Of a DNA stretch of 64,000 nt, positions 11,045-22,693 are shown piece after piece. The stretch lies in NCBI RefSeq assembly GCF_000372725.1, contig NW_005199193.1:1-64000 (forward strand). Direction: 5' to 3'. The position numbers and the translations under genes are program-made. Within the stretch, counting starts at the first letter, position 1; every line of letters starts with the position of its first letter. This DNA comes from Emiliania huxleyi CCMP1516. Its lineage: Eukaryota > Haptophyta > Isochrysidales > Noelaerhabdaceae. The notes below the pieces were generated by a model. It saw only the letters and a list, made by a program, of their open reading frames with translations, searched no databases and was not told where the DNA came from.

Positions 11045-12378
11045 GCCCCGCGGCGGTGGAGACGAGTATTTGTGGCCGTTGCGGACAGCAGGACGGGGGC
11101 GCTCGCGCGCGACGGCGACGGGCCGGAAAGCAATAAATGCATCTCAGGCCGGTGCGACGTTCACGTACAGAGTTTTTATGTTTCAGAGGTTGCTGGTTGG
11201 CATGAGACACTGTTACCACGACCGGCCGCCACGCCCACCGCTCTTGGGAAGAAGACTTGGCCGCACCTCAATCCTCGTCGACATCCCTCATATAGGAGGG
11301 ACATAGAGTTCATATTACTCTTTTCGATCTCTCTTCCCCTCTCCGGTTATCTTCCGGTTCGACCCATGAACCTGGAGGCTGCCGCGCCGCCTAGACTGCC
11401 GTCGACACTGGTCACTGCGGAGTGAGGCAAAGGCAAGAGGAAAGTGAAAAGTAAATACTGGATGGCGGCCACTCGGGCGACGCTCGCGAGGTAGACGAGC
11501 GCCGCAGCGGGCCGCATCGGCGAGAGAGAGAGAGCGACTCAAGGAGACGGCTTGTAAGCGTAACACGAAAAGAAGGAAATATCGTCAACACCTCAAGGGA
11601 CTAACACGATCCTGCAAAAGGGAGCGCGAATGCACTAAGGTGGCTACGCCTCATCCTGCAAAAGGGAGCGTAGAGGGGTGAGTCCTGCAGAGGAGGTGTG
11701 AAGACGCGAAGCGTGGGTTATGAACAGAGGAGAAGGCCAGTGCGCGCTATGAACAGAGTGAGTGAAACACAAGGCTGTCTCCACGGACCACGCCGCCTTT
11801 CACCACTTCCTGCTTGGACTCCCACCAGGAGGGCCTCGAACGGTGCGAAAAGAATTTTACAACAAAACTCCCTCGCACGACACTGGGCACGGGGACTGGC
11901 ACGCAAAGTGGGACTAGGCACTAGCACAGGTACACCACGGGAGCCGCCTAAGCGACTCCTGCGAGGGCGGCGAGGCACTTAGCTCCGTGCACCCGCCCGC
12001 CCCCGCCACAGGCAAGCTCATTCACAACCTACCTGCTCTGCGATTGCCGTGTGAAGAACGACCGAGATACGCTGCTTCTGAAGCCCAATTGTTAGTGTGT
12101 GAGTGAGTATTCTTGATACGAAACCACGACGACACACACCAGTCGACTCGCATCGGTTGCCTCCATGAACACACACACACACACACAGGTAGGTAGGTAG
12201 GTAGAAAGGTGAAGAACAGCCAGGCTCGGACTGGACACCAACGCGCACACTCGCCCAATTGTTAGTGCGAAAAGAAAGGGCCGCCACGCGCCGCCTTTGG
12301 GAAGGACGAGCGAGCCCACAGAGCTGCTACTGCGCGGCCGTCCCCATCTCCGCCTTCCCGCTAGCGCCGACCCTAGCG
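11045..12378. other. Intergenic region with short dispersed repeats
   Basis: It contains two ATCCTGCAAAAGGGAGCG words (11610, 11655), a (CA)8 run (12171-12187) and a GTAGGTAGGTAG run. A ~50-bp segment (about 12190-12245, AGGTGAAGAACAGCCAGGC and on) recurs inverted at 20893-20945, with part of it at 54120-54170. A CAATTGTTAGTG word occurs twice (12088, 12256). No gene is seen. Confidence 0.5.
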
Positions 12379-13611
<1,233 letters not shown>

Positions 13612-14260
13612 GGCTCGGTCGGCATGTTCGAGCATGAAGGCGTCGAGGGGACATCGCCCGGCGCGAAGGGTGGCGGGAAGAATGGTCTATTCCTAGCGCT
13701 CGCCGCTGCCTGCATCTTGTGTCGAGTGGGGTCAGCAGAAGTTAGGGTCAGGGCGGGGGATGGTGCATGAGTCGGGGCGACGCGGTCGCTGCATGGGGGT
13801 TCGAAGTATTTATTGCGCGCCGGAGGCAGTAGGCAAGTCGGGGCTAGCCTGTGGCTTGCATGTGGGTTCGATAATTTATTGGGGTTCGTCTAGGCTCTAG
13901 CTGAGCTCTTGCTTTAAAAAAATGTAAATTGGATGCCAAAAGCCAAATCGGCAGCGCCCACGGCGCGGTTGAGCCCTTTTTTGAGGAAAGAGGGCGGAGG
14001 CCGCGGGAGCGCGAGAGGAGAGGGCGGAGGCCGGAGCGCGCGCGACAAGAGCGCCGTCGGTGTCGACGTTTGGCAGATATTCTGCTGATTCCAGGGGCTT
14101 GGTCCTTGGTCGGAACATTCTCTCGGCGAGACGCGAGTCGCTAGAGAGCAGGACTTATTTCTCATGGCGGTTACGCTCGACCACACACCCCGCGCCGCGC
14201 CCGAAAGTTAGCGAGAGCCAATCAGAGTGAGAAGCACACGGTTCGCCCTCGCGCGTAGAG
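13612..14260. other. Intergenic region
   Basis: It has two TTATTG-type AT islands (13808-13815, 13872-13882), which may be polyadenylation regions of the upstream gene, and a GGGTTCGA word twice (13796, 13864). The 13940-14060 stretch is G/C-rich with imperfect GGGAGCGCGAGAGG repeats. No gene is seen. Confidence 0.4.
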
Positions 14261-17200
14261 ATGACAAGTCGCGGCCGGCGCCATTCGGGCGCAAACATCA
14301 CGATCCAAACGCTCGAGCCAACGATGCGCGACAAGACGTTGCCACCCGACGGGCTCTCAAAGAAGGCGTCGCGGCTGACGAGCAACTACATCGCGATGCA
14401 GGAGCGGGCGCGATCGACAGCGCTCGAGTCAATGAGAAGGAGGCGGTCATCGGCTCGCACTGGCCGCCGCAGTAACGTCGTCCAGCCAGAGGGAATGGCT
14501 GCGGCGACGCCGTGGGCCTTCCACGAGTATGAGTCATACAAGTATGCCCTCGACGACCGGTGTGATGTGTCATGGGCCTCCTCCGACCCATCCCTGCTGT
14601 GGCACAGGTACGACGGCGAGGAGTCGCGCATCCACTTTGAGCGACGCATGGACCTCGACAAGCGCTACCGCTTCAAATTCCACGCCGTCGTCTTGTTGCT
14701 CGTCGGCCTCATCGGGGTAGGGATCGCGATCATCGCGGCGAGCCAGATCATTGCTGCCGCGCTGCTGCACGCCCAGGCGAACAGCTATAGTCGGTCAGGC
14801 GTGCGGATAGGGGCCCGCTCTGAAATTAAGATTGCTCAATACTAGGCAAACAGCTTGATGATGCAAGCCATGTGGGGCCAGCATCCACGACTGGACAGCG
14901 CCCACGCGGCCACCGCGGCACACGACAGCCACGATGAAAGTCATGGCAGCCGCAGGTCCATGGCGGCCGCAGATCCGATCGAGGAGACTCCTCGGAGGCT
15001 TGCCGCGTTCGGCGTCTACGTCTCCATCAACACCGGCTTCGTCCTCGTCGCCGCACTTCTCACCGTGTGGGCGCCGCAAGCTCGCGGCTCAGGGCTGCCA
15101 GCGCTAAAAGCTTACCTGAACGGAGTGCATCAGCGCAAGCAGTGGGCGAGCCTGCCGGCCCTCGTGGCAAAATCCATCGGAATCACCCTTGTGGTAGCGA
15201 CGGCGCTGCCGCTCGGCAAAGAAGGCCCGATGGTGCACATCGGGGCGATGGTTGGCGCCGTCGTATCCCGCTCCAAGGTCTGCGGCCTCGAGCGCTTCCT
15301 CGAGCTCCGACTGCCGCGACCGCAACGCGAGTGGGTCGGCATGGGCGCAGCTGCAGGCGTCGCCGCCGCCTTCAACGCGCCCCTCGGCGGGATCCTGTAC
15401 TCCTTCGAGGAGGTCTGCTCCTCCTGGAGCGCCAATGTGAGCCCCCCCCCCCCCCCCTCGCCTGAGCCGGCCTGCTACCCCGCTCACCCGTTCCACAATC
15501 CCATCATTCCCTTCCTCCTTCTCACCGGCTTGTCGCCCCTCGCAGCTCACGTGGCGTAGCTTCATTTGCTCCGTCGTCGTTGTGACGACGCTCAGCCTGT
15601 TCATCCACTTTGTCCCGCTGATGCACAGCGAAGGCTTCGTGCTCGGACTCGGCAGCAGCTCGCACGGCCCCTCCCCGCCCATCAACTCACTCGCATTTGT
15701 GTGGATGGCGCTCCTCTCGCTCGCCGGGGGCATTCTCGGCGCGCTCTACAACGACCTTGTGGTTCGAATCAACCGGCGCCGCAATTCGCTGCGGCTGGGC
15801 CCATTCGGCCGTGTCGCCGAGGTGGTGCTCCTCAGCGTGGCCGTGTTCAGCGTGTACTTTTGGCTCCCCGTCGCCACCGCGTGCGAGCCTTGCCCGCCGT
15901 CGTCGGAGGCCGTCTCATGCGGCTCGGGAGGAGCTCACTCCGACGACGCTCACGCGAGCATTACGCTACACGGCTTCGACTGCGCTGCCGGCCACTACAG
16001 TCCCATGGCAACGCTGATGCACAGTGGGCAGGAGGGCGTGATCAAGCACCTGCTCTCACGCCATCCGTCCGCCACGCCGCCCTTTCCGCCGCTCACCCTC
16101 GGGCTCGTACTCGCCGTGTACTACCTGCTCGCGATCGCATCGATGGGGATCGCGGTTCCCGCGGGCAACTTTGTCCCCGGCATCATCATCGGCGGCGTGC
16201 TCGGCCGCTTGACGGGCGAGGTCCTCGCCGGCGCGAAAGTCCCCGGCTCGGGAGCGACGGACTTTCCGGGCGTGATGGCGCTGGTCGGCGCCACTGCGGT
16301 GCTCGGCGGGATGACGCGGATGACGCTGACGATCGCGGTGATCCTGACCGAGATAACCGACGACGTGCACTTGCTCCCTACCATCATGCTCGCCCTCGCC
16401 ATCTCAAAGGCCATCGGCGATCGCATCTCGCCCTCGTTCGACGATGGAATGATTCGGCTGATGAGGCTGCCCATGCTCGAGGATGCGCCGCCGGCGGTGC
16501 TCGAGCCCCTCGTGGCCCGCGATGTGATGGCAGGGCCGGTGCTCACGCTCAAAGAGCAGCTCCTAGTGGGCGACGTTGTCCAAATCCTCGCCTCCAACAA
16601 CCACAACGGCTTCCCTGTCGTCGGGGTTGGCGGCCACATCGTTGGCATGCTAGAGCGACGGCAGCTCCTGGTGCTGCTGCAAGAGCGAGTCTGGACCATT
16701 GGGACCTGGGCGTTGACGGCCAGGACGCGCATGCGCTTCATCACTTCGCAGGACGGCAGCGAGACGGCAGGCAGCCGCGGGAGTCGGCGAGCCGGCGGCG
16801 CGGTGCACGCGCTCTTGGCGCTCGACCCCCGGGAGAAGGAGCGTCAAATCGACCTGCGCCCATTCATGGACCCGTCGCCAATCTTGGTGGGCGAGCTCAC
16901 ACCCTTGCCGCGAGTCTATCGGATGTTCAACGAGATTGGGGTGCGCCACTTGCCTGTGGTGGACAAAATGAAGCGGGTCTCTGGCATCATCACGCGCAAG
17001 GACTTGCAGCACGAGTCGGTCGAGAAGCGGCTGGAGGAATTTTGGATGTCCAAGCGGGGCGGACGGTGGGCTTGCGAAGACTCGCACGCGGCGCAGCCTT
17101 CTCCGGTGGGCGACCCGCAATCACCACGTGCCCGCGTGGTGGCGGCCGATACGTCGGACGAGGAGGTTGAGATGCTGCAGCCCTCCAACAGAGAGGCGGA

Positions 17201-17630
17201 GCAGGCTCGGCTGCTGTCGTGCCTTACCGCCGACGAGGGCGATGGGCGCAAGCTCTCCTCCGCGCCCGCCTCATGCCAGCCGACCCCGCAGCGGTCACTC
17301 CTGCCGTCGAGACGAGGGAGCAGGACGCGGAGCCACGGGGCGGGGACGGGGAGCTCTGCGGAGTCCACTCCGGGGTCTCGGCGCAGCTCATCAGCCGGGC
17401 TCCTCCCCAGCCACTATAGCGAGGCTGCTCTCAAGGCGATCAGCGCCGCAGAGAGTCGACGCTTTCGGCCCGCGTCCTCCGCCTCCTCCAGCGGAGCGCG
17501 CCCCCGCCGCTTCTCTGCACCGGGCGCGATCGTCCGAGCCGCTCGGCGCGCGTCTGCGACCCGAGCAGACGAGCCCCTGCACCGATCTAATCCACTGTTC
17601 GTCTCGTCGCGCATGTTGGAAGGGGACTGA
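14261..17630 (+). CDS. CLC-type chloride channel/transporter with two CBS domains
   Basis: Exons 14261-14776, 14846-15436 and 15546-17630 give about 1063 aa. The N-terminus is cytosolic and basic, and the first hydrophobic helix starts near residue 145. CLC selectivity signatures are GSGLPALKAYLNG, GKEGPMVHIGA (gating Glu kept, ~residue 297), FNAPLGGILYSFEEV and PAGNFVPGIIIGGVLGR. A Glu is present at the FEEV position, where proton-coupled CLCs keep it, so an anion/proton exchanger of an internal membrane is more likely than a plain channel (inference from family). Two CBS domains follow (about 690-750 and 810-870: ARDVMAGPVLTLKEQL; PILVGELTPLPRVYRMF). A long Ser/Arg-rich tail ends at MLEGD. 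Intron 1 is GC-AG (69 bp) with GCRAACAGCT at both ends; intron 2 is GT-AG with a C14 run. Confidence 0.92.
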
Positions 17631-18029
17631 CTTTTGCGCATGCGAGAGTCCAGCGGAGGAGGGGCCGCGCAGCGAGGGCTCGCGGCGGCAGAGTGCCGGT
17701 GCGCGGTGGCACGAAGGTCCTGGGGCCAGGCGGGCGGCGGGGCGCGGCGGGCGGCGGGCGGCGGGCGGGGGGCCGGCGCGCGGCGGGGGGTGACGCTCGC
17801 TGAGTGTCGCTCCGTATGGGGAGCACACCCGTGCGCGCGGCCGCCTCTCTCGGCGCCGACGCTCTCCGATCTGGCCTCTCAGGGAGCGACAGTCATGTTT
17901 ATGGATGTTACTGGGAGCGTCTTACACTTACTCTGTACATGACCGCGCAAACTCTCACTCTCTGAGACTGAGTTGGCAAACACGCGAAAACTCACTCTGA
18001 CAAACACGCGACTGCGTAGAGAGCTTTCA
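17631..18029. other. Intergenic region between convergent genes
   Basis: A G/C-rich tract with GGCGGGCGGC-type repeats (17725-17790) is followed by an AT-richer part with ACTCTGACAAACACGCGA-like repeats (17975-18010). It should hold the 3' ends of the CLC gene and of the minus-strand GTPase. No gene is seen. Confidence 0.4.
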
Positions 18030-19944
18030 TCACCCTGTCGGCCGCGGGTCTGGCGCGGCAGCAGCAGGGGCCGGCGGCGCAAACGCGAGGCAGACAGCGC
18101 CGTCCACGCAATCCTTGAGCACCTCGAGGCCCGCGCGGTGGATGTCGAGTGCGCCGCGGCCGCGGGCGAGGCGGTAGCCCTTCCGCTCGGCGAGCGCGGC
18201 GCAGAAGCCGAAGGGCGAGAGCTCGTCCTCGTCGTCGTCGAGCTCTGCGGGGCGCAAGTTGTACATGCGCGGCAAGTCGAGCGCGTGCCAGAGCAGCCGC
18301 ACCGCCGAGAGGGCCTCGCGCACCTGCGCAATCGGAAAGAGGCCGCAGCACTCGTACACGGCGCGCGCGCTCGCGTCGACACCGTGCACGCGCACGCCGG
18401 CAACGGGGAAGACGAGGCCGGGCGAGTCGCAGATGGTGAGGCGAGGCGTCAGCTCCCACGTCTGGAGGTGCTTCGTGTGGCCCGGCGTGCGCGAGACCGA
18501 TGCAACCTTGCGGCCCACCAACGCGTTGAGCAGGGACGTCTTGCCCACGTTTGGATGGCCCACGAAGCCGACGGTGACTGTGTCGCGCTCGCACGCGCCG
18601 CCGCCCGCCGCCACCGCCGCCGTCTCCTCGGCCTCCTCGCCCCGCCCTTCGCCCTTCTCCTCCTCCTCCCCGCCACCCTCGCCCTCTCCAGAAGGCTCTT
18701 CCGCCCGCGCCGGCTCGCCTCGCGGCCGCACGCCCACGCCCGCAACCATCCTGCGCAGCATCGCGTGCTCGTCCTCGTCGTCGTCGTCGTCCTCGTCCTC
18801 GTCCGAGCCGTCGCTCTCCTCGTCGCTGCCCTCCCCCTCGCACCCCTCCTCCACCGCCACCAGCCCGCCGCCCTCGTCGGCCGACTCGCCGCCGTCGCCC
18901 GCCTCGCCGCCCTCCTCCTCCTCCTCCTCCTCGCCCTCGCCCTCCTCCTCCTCCTCCCCGCCCTCCCCGCCGGCCGCCGCGCCCGCCGCACGCCGGCCCG
19001 CGCCCTCCGCCTCGCCGTCGGGCGGCGGCAGGACGACGCCGCACGCCTCTGCGACGCCCTCGACGTACTCGCGCACCGTGCGTCGCCCCGCGGCCGAGAG
19101 CGGCGCGCCGAGCGCCTTTCGGCGCGAGGCGACGCCTCCGCCTAGCGAGCCGCCGACCTCCCTGCCCTTGGAGGAGAAGGTGGCGAGCCGCGCGCGCGGG
19201 AAGCGGCGGGACAGCGCCTCACGCCACCGCTCCAGCGCCTCGCGCGAGATGAGGTCGACCTGTTCACGCGCGGAGGCGTGAAGAGACGCGGCTGCTCAGC
19301 CGCCACGCTGCGAGACGAGGCCGGACCTTTGAGAGGACGATGACGAGGCGCAGCGAGGGCCGCGCGGCGCAATGCTCGTACAGCGCGGCGGGCACGTGCA
19401 GCAGTGGGTTCCGCACGTCGGCCACGATGCAGACGACGTCGCTCCGCTCGACGACGCGCCACAGCTGGCGCCACACCTCCAAGTTGTGCTCAAAGGGCGA
19501 GAGTGCGTCGGCGCGGCAGCCGCCGTGGACCGACGCGAGCCACGCCTCAAAGGCGGTTCGCTCGGCAGCCTCCTGAGCTGCCGCGCTCGCGCCCTCGACG
19601 CGCGCCCGCGTGGGAAGCCCCAGGCTCTCGCCGGCCGGCTCAAACGCGAGTGGCGCCGCCGCGGCCGCTGCGCAGCCAAAGGGCTCGGAGCCGCGCAGCC
19701 GGCGCGCCTGCACGGCCTGGTCGTGCTCGCGCACGAAGGCGGTCGACAGCCGATTCGTGTCGCCGCCGCGAGAGACCTGCTGCACCATTTGCCTCGCAGC
19801 CGCCTCGCCGGCCGCCGGCGCGGCGGCGTCGGCGCTTCCGCCTGCACGGGCGTTGGACGCGGACCGCTGCTGCTGCTCCGCGCGCTTCTGCTTGAGCAGG
19901 GCCGACTTTTGCTTGCCGGAGAGGCCAGGGCGGCGGTTGACCAT
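18030..19944 (-). CDS. GNL1: GNL1-type circularly permuted GTPase, two exons
   Basis: Exons 19944-19327 and 19259-18030 give 615 aa. The N-terminus is basic (MVNRRPGLSGKQKSALLKQK). The EVWRQLWRVVERSDVVCIVAD and DVRNPLLHVPAALYEHC region is typical of GNL1/YlqF-class proteins. The G motifs are permuted: G4 as LSKVDL (residues ~204-209, split by the intron), then G1 GHPNVGKTSLLNALVG (~441) and G3 DSPGLVFP (~483). This G4-G1-G3 order defines the family, whose members act in ribosome biogenesis or nucleolar regulation. Between G4 and G1 lies a ~70-residue acidic Glu/Asp tract (about 305-375) longer than in animal GNL1. The single intron (19260-19326, 67 bp, GT-AG) is an introner-like element. The start is the first ATG after an upstream low-complexity stretch. 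Confidence 0.9.
19260..19326 (-). mobile_element. Introner-like intron, family B, in the GNL1 gene
   Basis: This intron has 67 bases (28+39). On the coding strand its first ~17 bases (GTCCGG then CCTCGTCTCGC) are a diverged copy of the first bases of the next exon (GTCGA then CCTCATCTCGC). The last 39 bases contain CGTCTCTTCAC ... CGTGAACAG, shared with introns 28401-28464 and 58711-58776. Confidence 0.65.
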
Positions 19945-20094
19945 CGATAGCTGTCGCGTGCCGATGTGACAGCTGGGGCGGCAGAGGCGGAGCTGGCGGG
20001 AGCGCTGTTGGGGATGGAGGGAGTGTGGCGTGGCGCGGGTGGCCGAGCAGCGGGCAATACAGTCGAGCAAAGAGAAAGCACGGAATTAGTGCTA

Positions 20095-20530
20095 CAGTGG
20101 GTTGCGGGCATTAAGAAAACGTCGCATTAAGAAACCCTACCAAGAGATTTCCGCAAAAATCTAAGAAACCACGGCGCGCCGCAGGCGCGGCCCCGAGAAA
20201 AGGCCAGGCACGAGTCTCGAGTGTGAACGGGAGCCCCAGCTCAAAATTTCTCTTCGCCTGCGGCGCGCGCACTTGTCACTTTCCAAGTCTACGGTGTTCT
20301 GAGTGGAGTGGAGATGGAGGCGTGTGTGCGTCTTCCCGTCATCCAGAGAGCCGACTCGGCGGCAGACTCTGGCATCGCCCTCGCGGACCGCAGCTTACCT
20401 CTGACCTAAAATCCTTAGGAGGCCGGCCGGAGCTAAGAAACCACGGCGTGGGGTGGATGAGGGCTGTGGAAAGGCTTAGAAACGGCGGCGTGCCGCCGAA
20501 TCCTGTTTTCTTAATGCCCGCAACCCACTG
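20095..20530. mobile_element. MITE with 26-bp terminal inverted repeats and TA target duplication
   Basis: The left end begins CAGTGGGTTGCGGGC and the right end is its exact inverse, ending GCCCGCAACCCACTG. By eye the two arms match for 26 bases, through CATTAAGAAAAC. Both ends are flanked by TA (20093-20094 and 20531-20532). The 436-bp body has no ORF of note and carries internal TAAGAAACCACGGCG repeats (20161, 20436). Size, TIRs and TA duplication fit a non-autonomous element mobilised by a Tc1/mariner-type transposase. Confidence 0.85.
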
Positions 20531-20532
20531 TA

Positions 20533-20944
20533 GCCCGGGCTAGCAGTAGGCAGCTAGCCCGTGAGGAGGGCGTCCATAGACACCTCACTAGACCCCACAC
20601 ACGGTCTCGTCCGTGCCTCGCCGGCCGGCGAGATTGCTAGAGGTGGAGCAAGCTGCTCTAGCCTCACATATCACTAATCACTTCCTGTCGTCTGTTGTTT
20701 GTTGTGCCCTGTTTGTTTCTCTTGGCACCTTGGAGTGCTGGGGGGGGCGACAGGGAGGATGTGGCCTTGAGTTATGTGTACGCCAACTCAGGGTGTGTGG
20801 CAGCCAGCTGGCTGTGTGTCTTGTGAGCCTGTTTGTGTCTGTGTGTCGCCGTCGTGCGTGTCGTCATCATCTGTCTAGCGTCCACCCATACCGCGTTGGT
20901 GTCCAGTCCGAGCCTGGCTGTTCTTCACCTTTCTACCTACCTAC
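20533..20944. other. Spacer with T/G-rich tract
   Basis: T/G-rich sequence (20690-20870) resembles an untranslated or degenerate region. Its right end (20893-20944, CGTTGGTGTCCAGTCCGAGCC and on) is the inverted partner of the repeat at 12190-12245. No gene is supported. Confidence 0.45.
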
Positions 20945-22130
20945 CTCGGGGAGGGGCGAGCCGAGAACGATAGAGAGGCCGCGGATGCGGGCGCGACTCG
21001 TCGACCAGGGAGAGCCGGCCCGACCTCCATGGGCGGGGTGGCGACACGGCACAATACCGCCGCCCTTACCCGGGGGGTCGGGCACGGGATCATCGACATC
21101 GTCGGCGGGGTCGACAAGGTCGGGCAGAGGGGACGAGGCGGTGGCGGGGCCGCGGCCGAAAAAGGCTAGAAGGGGAGGTCGGGCCCCGCAATCGTCGCGT
21201 GACCATCGGAAGGCGAACAGGAGGGAGGATCGAGGGGAGGGAGGATCCCCTTCGGAGTGGGGGTAAGGAGGCCGAGTGCGGAGCGGGGGGTTCCGAGCGG
21301 TGGTGTCGGTGAGGAGTGGGTGTGTTGTCGTGCTAGTGTCTGGTGTCTACTAGCTCCGAGTAGAGGGGGCGTTCCGCTGCTAGGGGAAACCCGGAGCGCA
21401 GAGCCAACCCTCGGAGACCCGTGTTTATTTTACGGCCCTTTCCCTGCGAACGCGCACCCCCCCTAGGGGTTAAGGCTCTCTAGCCCAGGGGCGAGCCGAG
21501 GACGATAGAGAGGCCGCGAGTGCGGGCACGACTCGCCGACCAGGGAGAGCGGGCTCGACCTCCCTGGGAGGGGAGGCGACACGACCCAATGCCGCCGCCC
21601 TCGCCCGGGGAGACCTCGGCCGGGCCGTCGACGCCCTCGGAAGCGGTGGAGCCGGGAGAAGCTGGCGGAGATGAAGGGCGGCAGCGGAGGAAGCGACACC
21701 AACAACGAGGGAAACGGCCACACCGGCCGTCGCATGACGCTCGTGAGACGAGCAAGAGAACGAATCAAGGGGGGTCGGAACCCTGGGAAGACCGGGGGTG
21801 AGCCCTCAGGCGGGGGGTCTACTCAAGTGCCTGCGCGAGTGAGTGTGGAGTGGTGGTGTGACGTGTGAGGCGTGCAGGGTGGTGTTCATTAGCTCCGAGT
21901 AGAGGGGGCGTCCTGCAGTTAAGGGGAAACCCGGTACGCGGGGCCAACCCTCGGAGACCCGTGTTTACTTTACGGCCCTTTCCCTGCGAACGCGCACCCC
22001 CGGGGCTAGGGCTCTCTTGCCCGCAACCCGATGCCAATCATCCGGCCCGCTGGGTGCGCTTCTGAGCTCCCCGGCCCTGGATGTGCGGTTGCTGACTGCA
22101 CTCCAAGTGCTCCAAGTGCTCCAAACCCAG
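20945..22130 (+). repeat. Dispersed repeat A: two tandem ~540-bp units
   Basis: Unit 1 (about 20945-21482) and unit 2 (about 21486-22130) both begin GGGGCGAGCCGAG.ACGATAGAGAGGCCGCG. Both run through CTCCGAGTAGAGGGGGCG, GGGGAAACCCGG, CAACCCTCGGAGACCCGTGTTTA and TTTCCCTGCGAACGCGCACCCC. Each contains a short ORF starting near MRARL.DQGE.ARPPW (20985-21266 and 21520-21801). The two products match for about 20 residues and then diverge into Lys/Arg-rich tails, which resembles the start of a retroelement ORF1. Unit 2 continues into the CTCCAAGTGCTCCAAGTGC end also found at 7201 and 29670. Confidence 0.8.
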
Positions 22131-22442
22131 ACGAGGGATGGGGGAGGAGGACAGGGTCCCCACCTGCACGAGCAGGATTTTGGAAGGACGATCAAGGGGC
22201 ACAGGTGGGGCTCTCCTGCTCTTGACAAGGGACACGACAGGCTCGCAGCGCGGTGCACGGTGGGCTCCCAACTCCACTGGCGGTCTCATCTCAGTCTAGC
22301 AACCTGCCTCCAGCTTCCCGCTGGCAGTCTCTCACTACCACAGGCACACTGACACAGGGGTGGCAGGGGCGGCGGCAGGAGTACCTGCGCTGTCTCGCCA
22401 GGCGCAGTGCGGGGGAAATTCTTCTTTCGATATAGTCGAGTA
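22131..22442. other. Left flank of the reverse-transcriptase element
   Basis: No gene is recognisable. The stretch lies between repeat A and the left inverted repeat at 22443. Confidence 0.4.
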
Positions 22443-22693
22443 TGTGTGTACACTGGCGAGTACAGACCACGCCTCACTTTTTCACAGGGGGGGATCCGTC
22501 TGTGCTTTTCGCTGCGCATGCTCGAGCCCCCGGCGAGGGCTTGTGCTGTGCATAGCGGTAAGCCTGCAGCGAGACGTGCGTCCTACCTGCCATCGTGCAG
22601 TCGCCATGGCGCCCGCCACCGCGAACCAAGCTTAGCCAGCGGACGCAACCAACCTAACTGAGCGCCGCTGCGCACGTGACCTCGCATATCGCG

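Noticed and set aside
15566-17170. 534-codon plus ORF in another frame of the CLC gene
   Set aside because: Arg/Ala/His-rich shadow of the CLC exon; no family resemblance.
17973-19145. Long plus-strand ORF antisense to the GTPase gene
   Set aside because: Leu/Arg/Ser-rich complement of the acidic tract; the minus strand carries the P-loop motifs.
20945-22130. Possible CRISPR-like or LTR structure from repeated blocks
   Set aside because: There are only two long units, with no regular spacers and no tRNA-primer site or TG...CA termini. A tandem repeat in a eukaryotic nuclear genome is the simpler reading.
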